Positions 50,133 to 59,017 of a stretch of DNA of 64,000 bases are shown in pieces (position 1 is the first letter of the stretch; the number at the start of each line of letters is the position of its first letter). This DNA is from Ilumatobacteraceae bacterium. GTDB taxonomy: Bacteria > Actinomycetota > Acidimicrobiia > Acidimicrobiales > Ilumatobacteraceae. Where the stretch lies: NCBI GenBank assembly GCA_025463305.1, contig JAOBWK010000070.1:102530-166529 (forward strand), in the 5' to 3' direction. The notes beneath the pieces were generated by a model. It worked only from the letters and a program-made list of their open reading frames with translations. It did not search any database and had not been told where the DNA came from. The translations under genes and the position numbers were made by a program.

Positions 50133-51644
50133 GTGACCAACTTCTCGCTCACGACGCCGATCTACTACGTGACGGCCAAGCCCCATCTCGGGCACGCGTA
50201 CACCACCATCGTCGGCGACGCGCTCGCTCGTTGGCACCGGTTGCTGGGCGAGAACGTCTTCTACCTGACGGGCACCGACGAGCACGGTTTGAAGGTGCAG
50301 CAGGCGGCGGAGAAGGCCGGCCTCGAACCCAAGGCGTTCGTCGACACCATCGCTCCGGCGTACGAGGAGGCGTGGAAGAAGCTGAACATCAGCAACGACG
50401 ACTTCATCCGCACCACCGAGCCGCGCCACTACGCGGGCGTCGCCAAGCTGCTGCAGGCGTGCTACGACGCCGGCGACATCGAGCTCGACGTCTACACCGG
50501 CCTGTACTGCGTGTCGTGCGAGGAGTACTACACCGAGGAGGAGCTCGTCGACGGCCTGTGTCCGATCCACAAGATCCCGGTGCAGTCGGTGAACGAGGAG
50601 AACTACTTCTTCCGGCTCAGCCGGTTCGAGGACCGCCTGCTCCAGTGGTACTCGTCGCATCCCGATGCGATGAAGCCGGAGTTCCGCGGCAACGAGGCCA
50701 TCGGGCTGATCCGCAGCGGCCTGCGCGACTTCTCGATCAGCCGCACCAGCCTCTCGTGGGGCATCCCCCTGCCATGGGATGCCAAGCACGTCGCCTACGT
50801 GTGGTTCGACGCGCTCACCAACTACATGTCGGCCGTCGGCTACGGCACCGACGACGAGCGGTTCGCCGAGTGGTGGCCGGTCGACTATCACCTGATCGGC
50901 AAGGACATCGTCCGCCACCACTGCGTGTACTGGCCGGCGATGCTGATGTCGGCCGGCATCGACCTGCCCAAGGGCTGGGGCATCGGCGGTTGGTTGCTCA
51001 GCGGCGGCGAGAAGATGAGCAAGACCACCGGCAACGTCGTCAACCCCCTCGACCTCGTCGACGACATCGGCGTCGACGGGTTCCGCTACTACGTGCTCGC
51101 CGAGACCGCGTACGGCCAGGACGGCGACTTCACGTACGAGGGCCTGCTCGGCCGCTACAACAGCGATCTCGCCAACAACCTCGGCAACCTGCTCAGCCGC
51201 GTCGCGACCGTGGTCGGCAAGAAGTGCGACGGCATCGGGCCGGCGCCGGCCCCCGACAGCCCGCTCGCTGCGGCCGCGGCGAGCGCGTACGAAGTGGCGG
51301 CTGCCGCGTGGCAGGCGTTGCAGCCGAGCCGTGCGCTCGACGCGACGTGGTCGTTGATCCGCGCCACCAACGCGTACCTCGAGACCCACGAGCCGTGGAA
51401 GGCCGAGCCGGGCGAGGCGGTGGACCGGGTGATGGGCGACGCGCTCGAGGCCCTGCGCATCGTCGCCGTGCTCGCCTCGCCTGCGGTGCCGGACACGTCG
51501 CAGGCGGTGTGGGAGCGCATCGGGCTGAGCGGCCTCGTCGTCGATCAACGCCTGCCGGATGCAGCGGCATGGGGCGGCTACCCAGGCGGCGTCGCGGTCA
51601 CCAAGGGCGAGCCGATGTTCCCCCGCCGCCAGCTGCCCGCCTGA
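50133..51644 (+). CDS. metG: Methionyl-tRNA synthetase
   Basis: A 503-residue enzyme from GTG. HIGH motif as PHLGHAYTT, connective-peptide zinc knuckle CVSCEEYYTEEELVDGLCP, AYVWFDALTNYMSA, the KMSKS motif as GEKMSKTTGN, and the anticodon-binding helical domain (YLETHEPWKAE). The C-terminal EMAPII-like tRNA-binding domain is absent, as in the shorter bacterial type. Confidence 0.97.
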   Translation: MTNFSLTTPIYYVTAKPHLGHAYTTIVGDALARWHRLLGENVFYLTGTDEHGLKVQQAAEKAGLEPKAFVDTIAPAYEEAWKKLNISNDDFIRTTEPRHYAGVAKLLQACYDAGDIELDVYTGLYCVSCEEYYTEEELVDGLCPIHKIPVQSVNEENYFFRLSRFEDRLLQWYSSHPDAMKPEFRGNEAIGLIRSGLRDFSISRTSLSWGIPLPWDAKHVAYVWFDALTNYMSAVGYGTDDERFAEWWPVDYHLIGKDIVRHHCVYWPAMLMSAGIDLPKGWGIGGWLLSGGEKMSKTTGNVVNPLDLVDDIGVDGFRYYVLAETAYGQDGDFTYEGLLGRYNSDLANNLGNLLSRVATVVGKKCDGIGPAPAPDSPLAAAAASAYEVAAAAWQALQPSRALDATWSLIRATNAYLETHEPWKAEPGEAVDRVMGDALEALRIVAVLASPAVPDTSQAVWERIGLSGLVVDQRLPDAAAWGGYPGGVAVTKGEPMFPRRQLPA

Positions 51645-51663
51645 GCCGCACGGCTTCACCGTC

Positions 51664-52425
51664 ATGAACTGGACCGACAACCACTGCCACATCCACGACG
51701 CGAAGATCCCCGGCGGGCCCACTGCGGCGGTCGATGCGGCACGAGCTGCGGGCGTCACGACGATGATCACCGTCGGCTGCGACGCCGAGACGTCGCTCGC
51801 CGCCATCGCCGTGGCCGAGCAGTTCGACGGCGTGTGGGCGACGGTGGGTCTGCATCCCCACGATGCGATCAACGGCGTCGACACGATCGCCGGCATGTTC
51901 AACCACCCGAAGGTGATCGCCGTCGGCGAGTGCGGGCTCGACTTCCACTACGACCACTCCCCTCGTGACGTCCAGCGCGCCGCGTTCGTCGAGCAGATCC
52001 ACCTCGCCCACGAGCTGCAGCTGCCGCTCGTCATCCACACCCGCGAGGCGTGGGAGGAGACGTTCGAGATCCTCGCCGCGGAGGGCGCTCCCGCGCAGAC
52101 CATCTTCCACTGCTTCACCGGCGGCGCCGACGAGGCTCGCCGCTGCCTCGACCTCGGCGGGTTCGTCAGCTTCTCCGGCATCGTCACGTTCAAGACCGCC
52201 ACCGATGTGCAGGACGCGGCGAAGATCGTGCCGCTCGACCGACTGCTCGTCGAGACCGACAGCCCCTACCTCGCGCCGCTGCCGCATCGTGGGAAGCCGA
52301 ACCAACCGAGCCTGGTCACGCTGGTCGGCGAGTTCATCGCCGGGCTCCGCGACATCCCCGTCGCCGACGTCGCCGTGGCCTCCACGGCGACGGCGTGCCT
52401 TGCCTTTCCCAGATCCGCTCCGTAG
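51664..52425 (+). CDS. tatD: TatD-family hydrolase (DNase)
   Basis: A 253-residue metal-dependent hydrolase from ATG 51664. DNHCHIHD gives the first His pair, then TVGLHPHD, VIAVGECGLDFHYDHSP, LPLVIHTREAWEE, IFHCFTGG and LLVETDSPYLAP. All TatD metal ligands look present. Likely 3'-5' exonuclease in repair. In actinobacteria it sits between metG and an rpf-type gene, as here. Confidence 0.95.
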   Translation: MNWTDNHCHIHDAKIPGGPTAAVDAARAAGVTTMITVGCDAETSLAAIAVAEQFDGVWATVGLHPHDAINGVDTIAGMFNHPKVIAVGECGLDFHYDHSPRDVQRAAFVEQIHLAHELQLPLVIHTREAWEETFEILAAEGAPAQTIFHCFTGGADEARRCLDLGGFVSFSGIVTFKTATDVQDAAKIVPLDRLLVETDSPYLAPLPHRGKPNQPSLVTLVGEFIAGLRDIPVADVAVASTATACLAFPRSAP

Positions 52426-52473
52426 CCTCGACGCGAACGCCGGCACGGTTGCCGGCCTGCCGCTCAGGAGTAC

Positions 52474-53019
52474 GTGCTGAACCTCGACGTCACGGATCGT
52501 CGACGACTGGTTGTTGCTGCGGCGCTGACCATCGTCGCGTTGCCCGCCATCTGGCTGTTCGCCAGGAGCGAGCCCTCCCAGGGAACGGCCGCGCCCTCGG
52601 TCGTGGCCGGCGCCGGCATCGTCACCCCGCAGGGCGGCGTGGCCACCACGGCCGGCACGTCGGACCCCTTCGGCACCGACGGCCCGATCTTCGTCGACGG
52701 TCCCACCACGCCGCCGAAGCCGGCCATCGTGCCCATCGTCGTGCCCGCCCAGGCACCCGGCACCTCCATCGTCGGCAACGCCACGTACAAGACCAACGTC
52801 GACCCCAACGCGAACACGTGCTCGTCCGCGCTCGCCGAGTTCAACGCCACGCTCAAGGTCACCAACGTCGACAACGGGCGCTCGATCACGTGCATCAACC
52901 GCACGCCGCGGGTGCTCCCCGACGGCTTGACGATCGAGCTGACCACCGCCGACTTCCAGAAGATCGCCGCGCTCGTCGATGCACCCGTCCCGGTCAGCAT
53001 CAGCTGGGTGCCTGGATGA
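52474..53019 (+). CDS. Membrane-anchored protein with RlpA-like double-psi beta-barrel
   Basis: A 181-residue protein from GTG 52474 with AGGAG close upstream. It has one membrane segment (LVVAAALTIVALPAIWLFA), a Pro/Thr/Gly linker and a C-terminal domain: GNATYKTN, TCSSALAEFNATLKVTNVDNGRSITC, LPDGLTIELTTADFQKIAAL, VPVSISW. This resembles the RlpA/expansin-type barrel. The gene takes the place where actinobacteria usually have rpfB, so it may be a wall-remodelling protein related to the RpfB/YabE tail. The lysozyme-like Rpf domain itself is absent. Confidence 0.7.
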   Translation: MLNLDVTDRRRLVVAAALTIVALPAIWLFARSEPSQGTAAPSVVAGAGIVTPQGGVATTAGTSDPFGTDGPIFVDGPTTPPKPAIVPIVVPAQAPGTSIVGNATYKTNVDPNANTCSSALAEFNATLKVTNVDNGRSITCINRTPRVLPDGLTIELTTADFQKIAALVDAPVPVSISWVPG

Positions 53020-53843
53020 CCCTGTCGCGTCGCGACATCACCGATCTCCTCGCCGACAACGGACTGGCGCCACGCCGCGAGTTCGGCCAGAACTTCGTCG
53101 GTGACCCGAACACCGTTCGTCGCATCGCCCGCCTCGCGGCCGTCGGGCCGAACGATCACGTCGTCGAGATCGGCGCCGGGCTCGGCTCGCTCACCCGTGC
53201 GCTCGCCGAGACGGGCGCGACGATCCGGGCGATCGAGATCGACCGCGGCATCGTGCCGGTGCTGCGCACGGTCGTCGAGCCGTTCCCGAACGTCACGGTC
53301 GTCGAGGGCGACGCGCAAGAGCTGGTGTGGGCCGAAGTGCTCGCCGGCAGCGACGCCTGGGTGCTCGTCGCCAACCTGCCGTACAACGTCGGCACCCCAC
53401 TGGTGCTCGATCTGCTCGACGACGTCCCGCAGATCGCACGGATGCTGGTGATGGTGCAGCGCGAGGTGGCCGAGCGGATGATCGCCCCCGTCCGCACCGG
53501 TGCATACGGAGCGGTGAGCGTGAAGGTGGCGTACTGGGCGACCGCGCGCATCGCCGGCTACGTGCCCGCCACCGTGTTCGTGCCACAGCCGAAGGTGGAG
53601 AGCGCGCTGGTCGAGATCACCCGCCGAGCGTCGCCGGCCGTCGCCGATGTCGAGCCTGCGGCGCTGTTCGAGCTGATCAAGGCCGGGTTCGCGCACCGGC
53701 GGCAGATGCTGCGTCGCGTGCTCGCCGGCGTCGTGTCGCCCGAGCAGTTCGAGCGCGCCGGCATCGCACCCACCGCCCGCGCCGAGGAGCTCGACGTGCA
53801 CGCGTGGGGCCGGTTGACCGCGGCCGTGGCAGCGGACCGATGA
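53016..53843 (+). CDS. rsmA: 16S rRNA dimethyladenosine transferase
   Basis: A 275-residue KsgA-type methyltransferase whose ATG overlaps the previous stop. REFGQNFVGDPN, VVEIGAGLGSLTRAL (SAM motif I), RAIEIDRG, VEGDAQEL, VANLPYNVGTPLV (the NLPY active site), and the C-terminal PQPKVESALVEI are all present. Dimethylates A1518/A1519 of 16S rRNA. Confidence 0.97.
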   Translation: MTLSRRDITDLLADNGLAPRREFGQNFVGDPNTVRRIARLAAVGPNDHVVEIGAGLGSLTRALAETGATIRAIEIDRGIVPVLRTVVEPFPNVTVVEGDAQELVWAEVLAGSDAWVLVANLPYNVGTPLVLDLLDDVPQIARMLVMVQREVAERMIAPVRTGAYGAVSVKVAYWATARIAGYVPATVFVPQPKVESALVEITRRASPAVADVEPAALFELIKAGFAHRRQMLRRVLAGVVSPEQFERAGIAPTARAEELDVHAWGRLTAAVAADR

Positions 53844-54589
53844 ACGGCTCGGCGCCCGGCGACACCGTCGTGGTCGCCGCGCACGCGAAGCTGACGCTCA
53901 CGCTGCGCATCACCGGCGTGCGCGCCGACGGCTACCACCTGATCGACGCCGAGATGGTCACCCTCGACCTCGCCGACACGCTCACGATCGATCCCAGCGG
54001 CACGGGCCTACACGGGACCGGCCCGTTCAGCGCCGGCATGCCGCTCGACGGCTCGAACCTGGTGGCCAAGGCGCTCGTGCTCGTCGGGCGGACCGCGGCG
54101 ATCACGATCGACAAGCAGATCCCGCACGGCGGCGGCCTCGGCGGTGGCTCCGGCGACGCCGCCGCGGTGCTGCGCTGGGCCGGCCACACCGATCTCGATG
54201 CTGCCGCACGGCTCGGCGCCGACGTGCCGTTCTGCCTCGTCGGCGGCCGGGCACGCGTGACGGGCATCGGCGAGATCGTCGATCCGCTGCCGCCCGTGAC
54301 CGCGCCGTACACGCTGGTGATCCCGCCGCTCTCGTGCTCGACACCCGCCGTCTACCGCGCGTGGGACGACCTCGGCGGCCCCACCGGCGGCGGCCCGAAC
54401 GACCTGCTCGCGGCAGCGCTGGTCGTCGAGCCGCGCCTCGCCGGATGGCGCGACCGCGTCCGCGAGGCGTCCGGCATCGACCCGGTCCTCGCCGGCAGCG
54501 GTGCGACCTGGTTCGTCCTCGGCCACCACGGAGCCCTCGCTACTGCGCTCCCCGACGCCCGCGTCGTGCTCACCCACTCGATCGGTTGA
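53840..54589 (+). CDS. ispE: 4-diphosphocytidyl-2-C-methyl-D-erythritol kinase
   Basis: A 249-residue GHMP kinase; start ATG overlaps the rsmA stop. HAKLTLTLRITGVRADGYH replaces the usual AK(I/V)NL..., and the GHMP loop is PHGGGLGGGSGDAAAVL. The end has LAGSGATWFVLG. It is shorter than typical IspE (about 280-310) but retains the motifs. Acts in the MEP isoprenoid pathway. Placement after rsmA is the standard actinobacterial order. Confidence 0.92.
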   Translation: MNGSAPGDTVVVAAHAKLTLTLRITGVRADGYHLIDAEMVTLDLADTLTIDPSGTGLHGTGPFSAGMPLDGSNLVAKALVLVGRTAAITIDKQIPHGGGLGGGSGDAAAVLRWAGHTDLDAAARLGADVPFCLVGGRARVTGIGEIVDPLPPVTAPYTLVIPPLSCSTPAVYRAWDDLGGPTGGGPNDLLAAALVVEPRLAGWRDRVREASGIDPVLAGSGATWFVLGHHGALATALPDARVVLTHSIG

Positions 54590-54700
54590 CCAGGCCAGGG
54601 CGTGCGCGAGTCGCAGCATCCGAAAACGACAACGACCGCCCACCTCGGTGGACGGTCGGAGCGACGCCGCCACGAGGGCGGGTGCAGATCTTCGGTGCGG

Positions 54701-54793
54701 CTATTTACGACGCTGGTGACGGGTACGCCGGAGCATCTTCTTGTGCTTCTTCTTCCGCATGCGCTTACGGCGCTTCTTGATCAACGAACCCAT
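54701..54793 (-). CDS. Small ribosomal protein bS22 / AURKAIP1-COX24-like
   Basis: A 30-residue, extremely basic protein: it starts MGSLIKKRRKRMRKKKHKK and continues MLRRTRHQRRK. This matches the short actinobacterial proteins (MGSVIKKRRKRMSKKKHRK in mycobacteria, from memory) found as bS22 in the M. smegmatis 30S structure and in the AURKAIP1/COX24 family. On the opposite strand to ispE and tRNA-Gln. Confidence 0.88.
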   Translation of the reverse strand: MGSLIKKRRKRMRKKKHKKMLRRTRHQRRK

Positions 54794-54884
54794 AAGACGT
54801 AGAACCTATCCGTCACACCCTGGCGAGCCAACCTGGGTGGGTTCGGACGGCCGCGATCTCGGCGATAGCCTTCGGGCGTTCCTT

Positions 54885-54958
54885 TCCGGGGTCGTTCAAT
54901 GGTAGGACAACGGGTTTTGATCCCGTGTATAGGGGTTCGAGCCCTCTCCCCGGAGCCA
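54885..54958 (+). tRNA. tRNA-Gln (anticodon UUG)
   Basis: Acceptor stem TCCGGGG/CCCCGGA, D-arm with TTCAATGGTAGGACAA, anticodon stem ACGGG/CCCGT around TTTTGAT (anticodon TTG), T-loop GTTCGAGCC, discriminator G and an encoded CCA (54956-54958). It ends three bases before the next gene's start. Confidence 0.95.
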
Positions 54959-54961
54959 CTC

Positions 54962-56038
54962 ATGCGCACCATCTCGCCACTCAGCCCCACGTACGCGGCG
55001 GCGCGCACGGCGTTCCTCGCCGCGGCGCGAGCAGCCGGCGCCGACATCGAGACCACGGTCCATCCGCGCCGCGGCCTGGAGGGCGAGGAGCTGGCCGTCG
55101 ACGTCGCATCGCTCGGTCCCCCCGACGCCGAGCACGTCGTCGTCGTGCTCTCGGCCACCCACGGCGTCGAGGGCTACGCCGGCTCGGCGCTGCAGCGGCA
55201 CTGGCTGGAGACGTGCGCCGACGAGCGCCCACCGGCCGCGCGGCTGATGATGGTGCACGGGCTGAACCCGTTCGGCTTCTCGTGGGTGCGTCGCGTCAAC
55301 GAGGACAACGTCGATCTCAACCGCAACTTCATCGACTGGTCGGCGACGCCACCGAGCAACCCCGGCTACGACCGCATCGCCGATCTGCTCGTGCCCGCCG
55401 AGTGGACCGAGGCCGAGCAGACCCGCACCGTCACCGAGCTGCTCGGCGTGGTGGCCGAGATCGGGATGACGCAGATGCAGGCCGACGTCAGCGGTGGGCA
55501 GTACTTCGCGCCGACGGGCGTCTTCTACGGCGGCACCGCGCCGGTGTGGTCGCACGTCTGGCTGCGCGACTTCGCCAGGCGCCACCTCGCCGCCGCCTTG
55601 CGCGTCGGCATCCTCGACCTCCACACGGGTCTCGGCGAGTGGGGCCATGGCGAGCTGATCGGCAGCGAGTCCGTCACCAGCGCCGCGCACCAGCGCGCCG
55701 CGGCGTGGTGGGGCGACGTCCGCTCGATGGTCGACGGGGCGAGCGTCTCGGCCGCGCTCTCGGGCGACTGGCTGGCCGTCGCCGCCGAGCTCGCTCCGCA
55801 GGCCGAGGTCACCGGCGTCGCCATCGAGTACGGCACCGTCGACACGCTCACCAGCCTGCAGGCGCTGCGAGCCGACGCCTGGCTGCACGGCCACGGCGAC
55901 CCGACCGGGCCCGAGGCACCCGCGATCCGGGCCGCGTTGCGTGCCGCGTTCGCCGACGACGATCCAGCGTGGATCGAGGCGCTGTGGCCGCGGTTCGCCG
56001 AGGTCCTCGGCGCTGCGTTCCACCAGCTCGCGGCGTGA
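54962..56038 (+). CDS. DUF2817 family protein (M14-like zinc peptidase fold)
   Basis: A 358-residue protein. Zinc-peptidase features: VLSATHGVEGYAGSALQ (HxxE), NEDNVDLNRNFIDW (the N-x-NR substrate-binding type), ILDLHTGLGEWG (third ligand) and VAIEYGTVDT (possible Glu). DUF2817 resembles carboxypeptidases and succinylglutamate desuccinylases. Starts directly after tRNA-Gln, so it may be read through from the tRNA promoter. Substrate unknown. Confidence 0.85.
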   Translation: MRTISPLSPTYAAARTAFLAAARAAGADIETTVHPRRGLEGEELAVDVASLGPPDAEHVVVVLSATHGVEGYAGSALQRHWLETCADERPPAARLMMVHGLNPFGFSWVRRVNEDNVDLNRNFIDWSATPPSNPGYDRIADLLVPAEWTEAEQTRTVTELLGVVAEIGMTQMQADVSGGQYFAPTGVFYGGTAPVWSHVWLRDFARRHLAAALRVGILDLHTGLGEWGHGELIGSESVTSAAHQRAAAWWGDVRSMVDGASVSAALSGDWLAVAAELAPQAEVTGVAIEYGTVDTLTSLQALRADAWLHGHGDPTGPEAPAIRAALRAAFADDDPAWIEALWPRFAEVLGAAFHQLAA

Positions 56039-56100
56039 GCCGCGACACGCCTCGGAACAACTGCCTCCGGCACGTCGGAGGGGTGCGCTAGAACTGAGCC

Positions 56101-57198
56101 ATGTCGGTCTCTGCAATCGTCCTCGCCGCGGGTGAGGGCACGCGCATGCGCTCCACCCGTCCCAAGCCGCTGCACATGATCTGCGGGCGCGGGATGGTGA
56201 TGCACGTCATCCACTCGCTCGAGTCGGTGCACGTCGAGCGCACGGTGGTCGTCGTCGGCCATGGGGCCGAGCGGGTCACCAAGAAGGTGCAGGAGCAGTC
56301 ACCGCACTGGGCGAACGTCTCGTTCGTCGAGCAGGAGGTCCAGCGCGGCACGGGCGACGCGGCCATCGTCGGCCTCTCGGTGTTCCCCGGCGACGACCTC
56401 GACGACGAGTCCACGGTCATCGTCCTCCCCGGCGACACGCCGCTGCTGCGCCAGGAGACCATCGACGAGCTCGTCAGCACCCACGTCGCCAACGGCTACG
56501 CGGCAACGCTGCTGACGTCGGTGGTGGACGACCCCACGGGCTACGGGCGGGTCATCCGCTCCGATGCACGCGGCGCCCACGATCGCGTGATGCGCATCGT
56601 CGAGCAGCGCGACGCCACGCCCGACGAGCTCGCCGTCAACGAGATGAACACCAGCATCTACGCCTTCCGCCGCGACCTGCTCGGCCCGGCACTGCGCCAC
56701 CTCTCCCCCGACAACAGCCAGGGCGAGTACTACCTCACCGACGTGATCGGTGTGCTCAGCGGGATGGGTCACCGCATCGGCGCGGTGCAGGCATCTCCCG
56801 CCGAGACGATGGGCGTCAACGACCGCTGGCAGCTCGCCCTCGCCGAGCGCGAGTTGCGCAACCGCACCAACCGGCACTGGCTGCTCAACGGCGTGACGAT
56901 GCTCGATCCGCGCCAGACGTTCATCGACGTGACCGTCCAGCTCGGCCGCGACGTCACGCTCTACCCCGGCACGATCCTGCAGGGCCGCACCGTCGTCGGC
57001 AACGGCTGCGAGGTGGGGCCCGATGCCCGCCTCATCGACTGCGTGGTCGGCGAGGACTGCGTCGTCGAGAACTCGGTCGGCCGCGACGCGGAGATCGGTG
57101 CCGGTGCTCACGTCGGCCCGTACGCCCACCTCCCCGCCGGCAGCACCGTCGCTGCAGGAGACACGACGGGCGCCTTCTACACTGCAGCTGTCGACTGA
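56101..57198 (+). CDS. glmU: GlmU-type UDP-GlcNAc pyrophosphorylase, short form
   Basis: A 365-residue protein. The uridyltransferase domain is complete: SAIVLAAGEGTRMRSTRPKPLH, QRGTGDAA, VLPGDTPLLR, GYGRVIR, EMNTSIYAF and GEYYLTDVI. The beta-helix begins (GVTMLDPRQTFIDVTVQLGRDVTLYPGTIL) but the protein stops soon after VGPYAHLPAGSTVAAGD. Canonical GlmU is about 455-480 residues, and the acetyltransferase residues (E. coli His363, Tyr366, Asn377, Lys392) would lie beyond this end. So only the second reaction, UTP + GlcNAc-1-P, is supported. The ORF has a clean stop and prs follows 23 bases later. Confidence 0.9.
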   Translation: MSVSAIVLAAGEGTRMRSTRPKPLHMICGRGMVMHVIHSLESVHVERTVVVVGHGAERVTKKVQEQSPHWANVSFVEQEVQRGTGDAAIVGLSVFPGDDLDDESTVIVLPGDTPLLRQETIDELVSTHVANGYAATLLTSVVDDPTGYGRVIRSDARGAHDRVMRIVEQRDATPDELAVNEMNTSIYAFRRDLLGPALRHLSPDNSQGEYYLTDVIGVLSGMGHRIGAVQASPAETMGVNDRWQLALAERELRNRTNRHWLLNGVTMLDPRQTFIDVTVQLGRDVTLYPGTILQGRTVVGNGCEVGPDARLIDCVVGEDCVVENSVGRDAEIGAGAHVGPYAHLPAGSTVAAGDTTGAFYTAAVD

Positions 57199-57221
57199 TA
57201 CGAGATCCCCGGGAGCGGTAC

Positions 57222-58214
57222 ATGGAGAAGGTCACCACCAAACGGTTGTCGCTCTACACCGGGCGCACCCATCCTGCGCTGGCGCAGGAGGTGGCCGAGC
57301 ACCTCGAGCTCGCCCTCGGCAACGCCAACATCGTCGAGTTCGCGAACAGCGAGATCCGCCCGCGCTTCTCCGAGAGCGTCCGCGGCACCGACGTGTTCAT
57401 CATGCAGACCCACTTCGCCACCGAGGGTCGCAGCATCAACGACTCGATCATGGAGCAGCTGATCATGATCGACGCCGCGCACCGCGCGTCGGCCAAGCGC
57501 ATCACCGCTGTCTGCCCGTTCTACGGATACGCCCGCCAGGACCGCAAGGCCGAGGGCCGCGAGCCGATCACGGCCCGCCTCGTCGCCGACCTGTTCAAGG
57601 CCGCCGGAGCGAAGCGGATGGTGTCCATCGATCTCCACAGCGGTCAGATCCAGGGCTTCTTCGACGGCCCGGTCGATCACCTCACCGCGCTGCCGGTGCT
57701 CGAGCGCTACGTGCGCACCCACGCCAGCAAGGGCATGGTCATCGTCTCGCCCGACGCCGGCCGGGTGAAGGTGGCGGAGCGCTTCGCCCAGCACCTGTCC
57801 GACATGGACGCCGACGTCGCCTTCATCAACAAGCGCCGGCCGAAGGGCACCACCAACATCGCCGAGGCCAAAGAGGTCATCGGCGAGGTCGACGGTCGCT
57901 GCTGCATCATCACCGACGACATGATCGACACCGGCGGCACCGTCGTGTCGGCCGCGGAGCTGCTGCTCAAGCGCGGCGCCGCCGAGGTGTGGTGCATGGC
58001 CACCCACGGCGTGCTGTCCGGCCCCGCCGTGAAGCGCCTGCGCGACTCCCCGTTCAAGCGGGTCGTGCTCACCAACACGCTGCCGACCCCGTCGAAGGAC
58101 GAGCTCCCCCAGCTCGAGGTCCTCTCGATCGCCCCGATCATCGCCGAGGCCCTGAGCGCCGTCTTCGACGACACCAGCGTCAGCGAGATCTTTGGCGGCG
58201 AGAACCAAGCTTGA
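57222..58214 (+). CDS. prs: Ribose-phosphate pyrophosphokinase
   Basis: A 330-residue enzyme. FANSEIRPRFSESVRGTDVFIMQ, VCPFYGYARQDRK (ATP site), VDLHSGQIQGFF-type ISLDLH region as SIDLHSGQIQGFFDGPVDHL, VSPDAGRVKVAE, and the PRPP signature CCIITDDMIDTGGTVV are intact. Supplies PRPP for nucleotide, His and Trp synthesis. glmU-prs-rplY-pth is a conserved order. Confidence 0.97.
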   Translation: MEKVTTKRLSLYTGRTHPALAQEVAEHLELALGNANIVEFANSEIRPRFSESVRGTDVFIMQTHFATEGRSINDSIMEQLIMIDAAHRASAKRITAVCPFYGYARQDRKAEGREPITARLVADLFKAAGAKRMVSIDLHSGQIQGFFDGPVDHLTALPVLERYVRTHASKGMVIVSPDAGRVKVAERFAQHLSDMDADVAFINKRRPKGTTNIAEAKEVIGEVDGRCCIITDDMIDTGGTVVSAAELLLKRGAAEVWCMATHGVLSGPAVKRLRDSPFKRVVLTNTLPTPSKDELPQLEVLSIAPIIAEALSAVFDDTSVSEIFGGENQA

Positions 58215-58334
58215 TCGTCTCGCGCAGCATCTCCGGCCTCCCCCGGCCGGTAGGTTCCGCCAAACGCGCCAGATAGCATCGCCAACCGTTCTTTGCTGCA
58301 ACTCGTCAGCACGCAGACCACCAGGAAGCCCATC
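58215..58334. promoter_or_regulatory. Leader region of rplY
   Basis: A 120-base gap holds a GC-rich inverted repeat (CCGGCCTCCCCCGGCCGG region, near 58,232-58,250) that could end prs transcription, followed by TAGCAT at 58,275, a possible -10 for rplY. No gene seen. Confidence 0.35.
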
Positions 58335-58976
58335 ATGTCGCAGACCACCCTTGTTGCTCAGACCGGCCGCGAGACCGGCTCTTCCGCGTCGCGCCGCCTG
58401 CGCAGCGCCGATCTGATCCCCGGCGTGATCTACGGCCAGGGCATGGCCCCGGTCAGCGTGGCCGTCGGCCGCCGCGACCTGCGCCTCGCCCTGTCGGGCC
58501 CGGCCGGCTTCAACACCGTGCTCTCGCTCGAGGTCGACGGCAAGAAGTACCCCGCCGTCATCAAGGACGTGCAGCGTCACCCGGTGAAGCGCAACGTCAA
58601 CCACATCGACTTCCTGCAGATCAACATGAAGGAAGTCCTCACCGTCTCGGTGCCGCTGCACCTCGAGGGTGAGGCCAAGGCCGTCATGGCGCAGGGTGGC
58701 CTCGTCGACCCATCGGTCGACACCATCGAGGTCGAGTGCACGCCCGACAACATGCCGAACTCGTTCGTCGTCGACATCACCGACATGCAGCCCGGCGACG
58801 TCATCCGCCTGTCCGACCTGCCGATGCCCTCGGGCGTCACCGCACTGGGCGATCCGGAGATGGCCATCGTCACCGCGCTCCACGGCTTCAGCGACGCCGA
58901 CCTCGAGTCCGACGCCACGCCTGAGGCCGCCGAGGGCGACGAGGCAGCTGCCGGCGACGCCGACGCTGCTGAGTGA
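58335..58976 (+). CDS. rplY: 50S ribosomal protein L25/general stress protein Ctc
   Basis: A 213-residue protein from ATG 58335. The L25 domain (RETGSSASRRLRSADLIPGVIYG, VIKDVQRHPVKRNVNHIDFLQI) is followed by the TL5/Ctc C-terminal beta domain (VSVPLHLEGEAKAV, VDTIEVECTPDNMP, DVIRLSDLPMPSGV) and an acidic Ala-rich tail. Binds 5S rRNA. Confidence 0.96.
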   Translation: MSQTTLVAQTGRETGSSASRRLRSADLIPGVIYGQGMAPVSVAVGRRDLRLALSGPAGFNTVLSLEVDGKKYPAVIKDVQRHPVKRNVNHIDFLQINMKEVLTVSVPLHLEGEAKAVMAQGGLVDPSVDTIEVECTPDNMPNSFVVDITDMQPGDVIRLSDLPMPSGVTALGDPEMAIVTALHGFSDADLESDATPEAAEGDEAAAGDADAAE

Positions 58977-59017
58977 CGCCGCTCCGCTGACAGCACACCG
59001 CGTCTCGACCAGCTGGC

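Noticed and set aside
49239..51902. A long extension of the thioesterase frame across metG
   Set aside because: It runs antisense through metG; the thioesterase domain begins at GTG 50069.
57177..58883. A 568-codon minus-strand frame opposite prs and rplY
   Set aside because: Antisense to two housekeeping genes with intact motifs.
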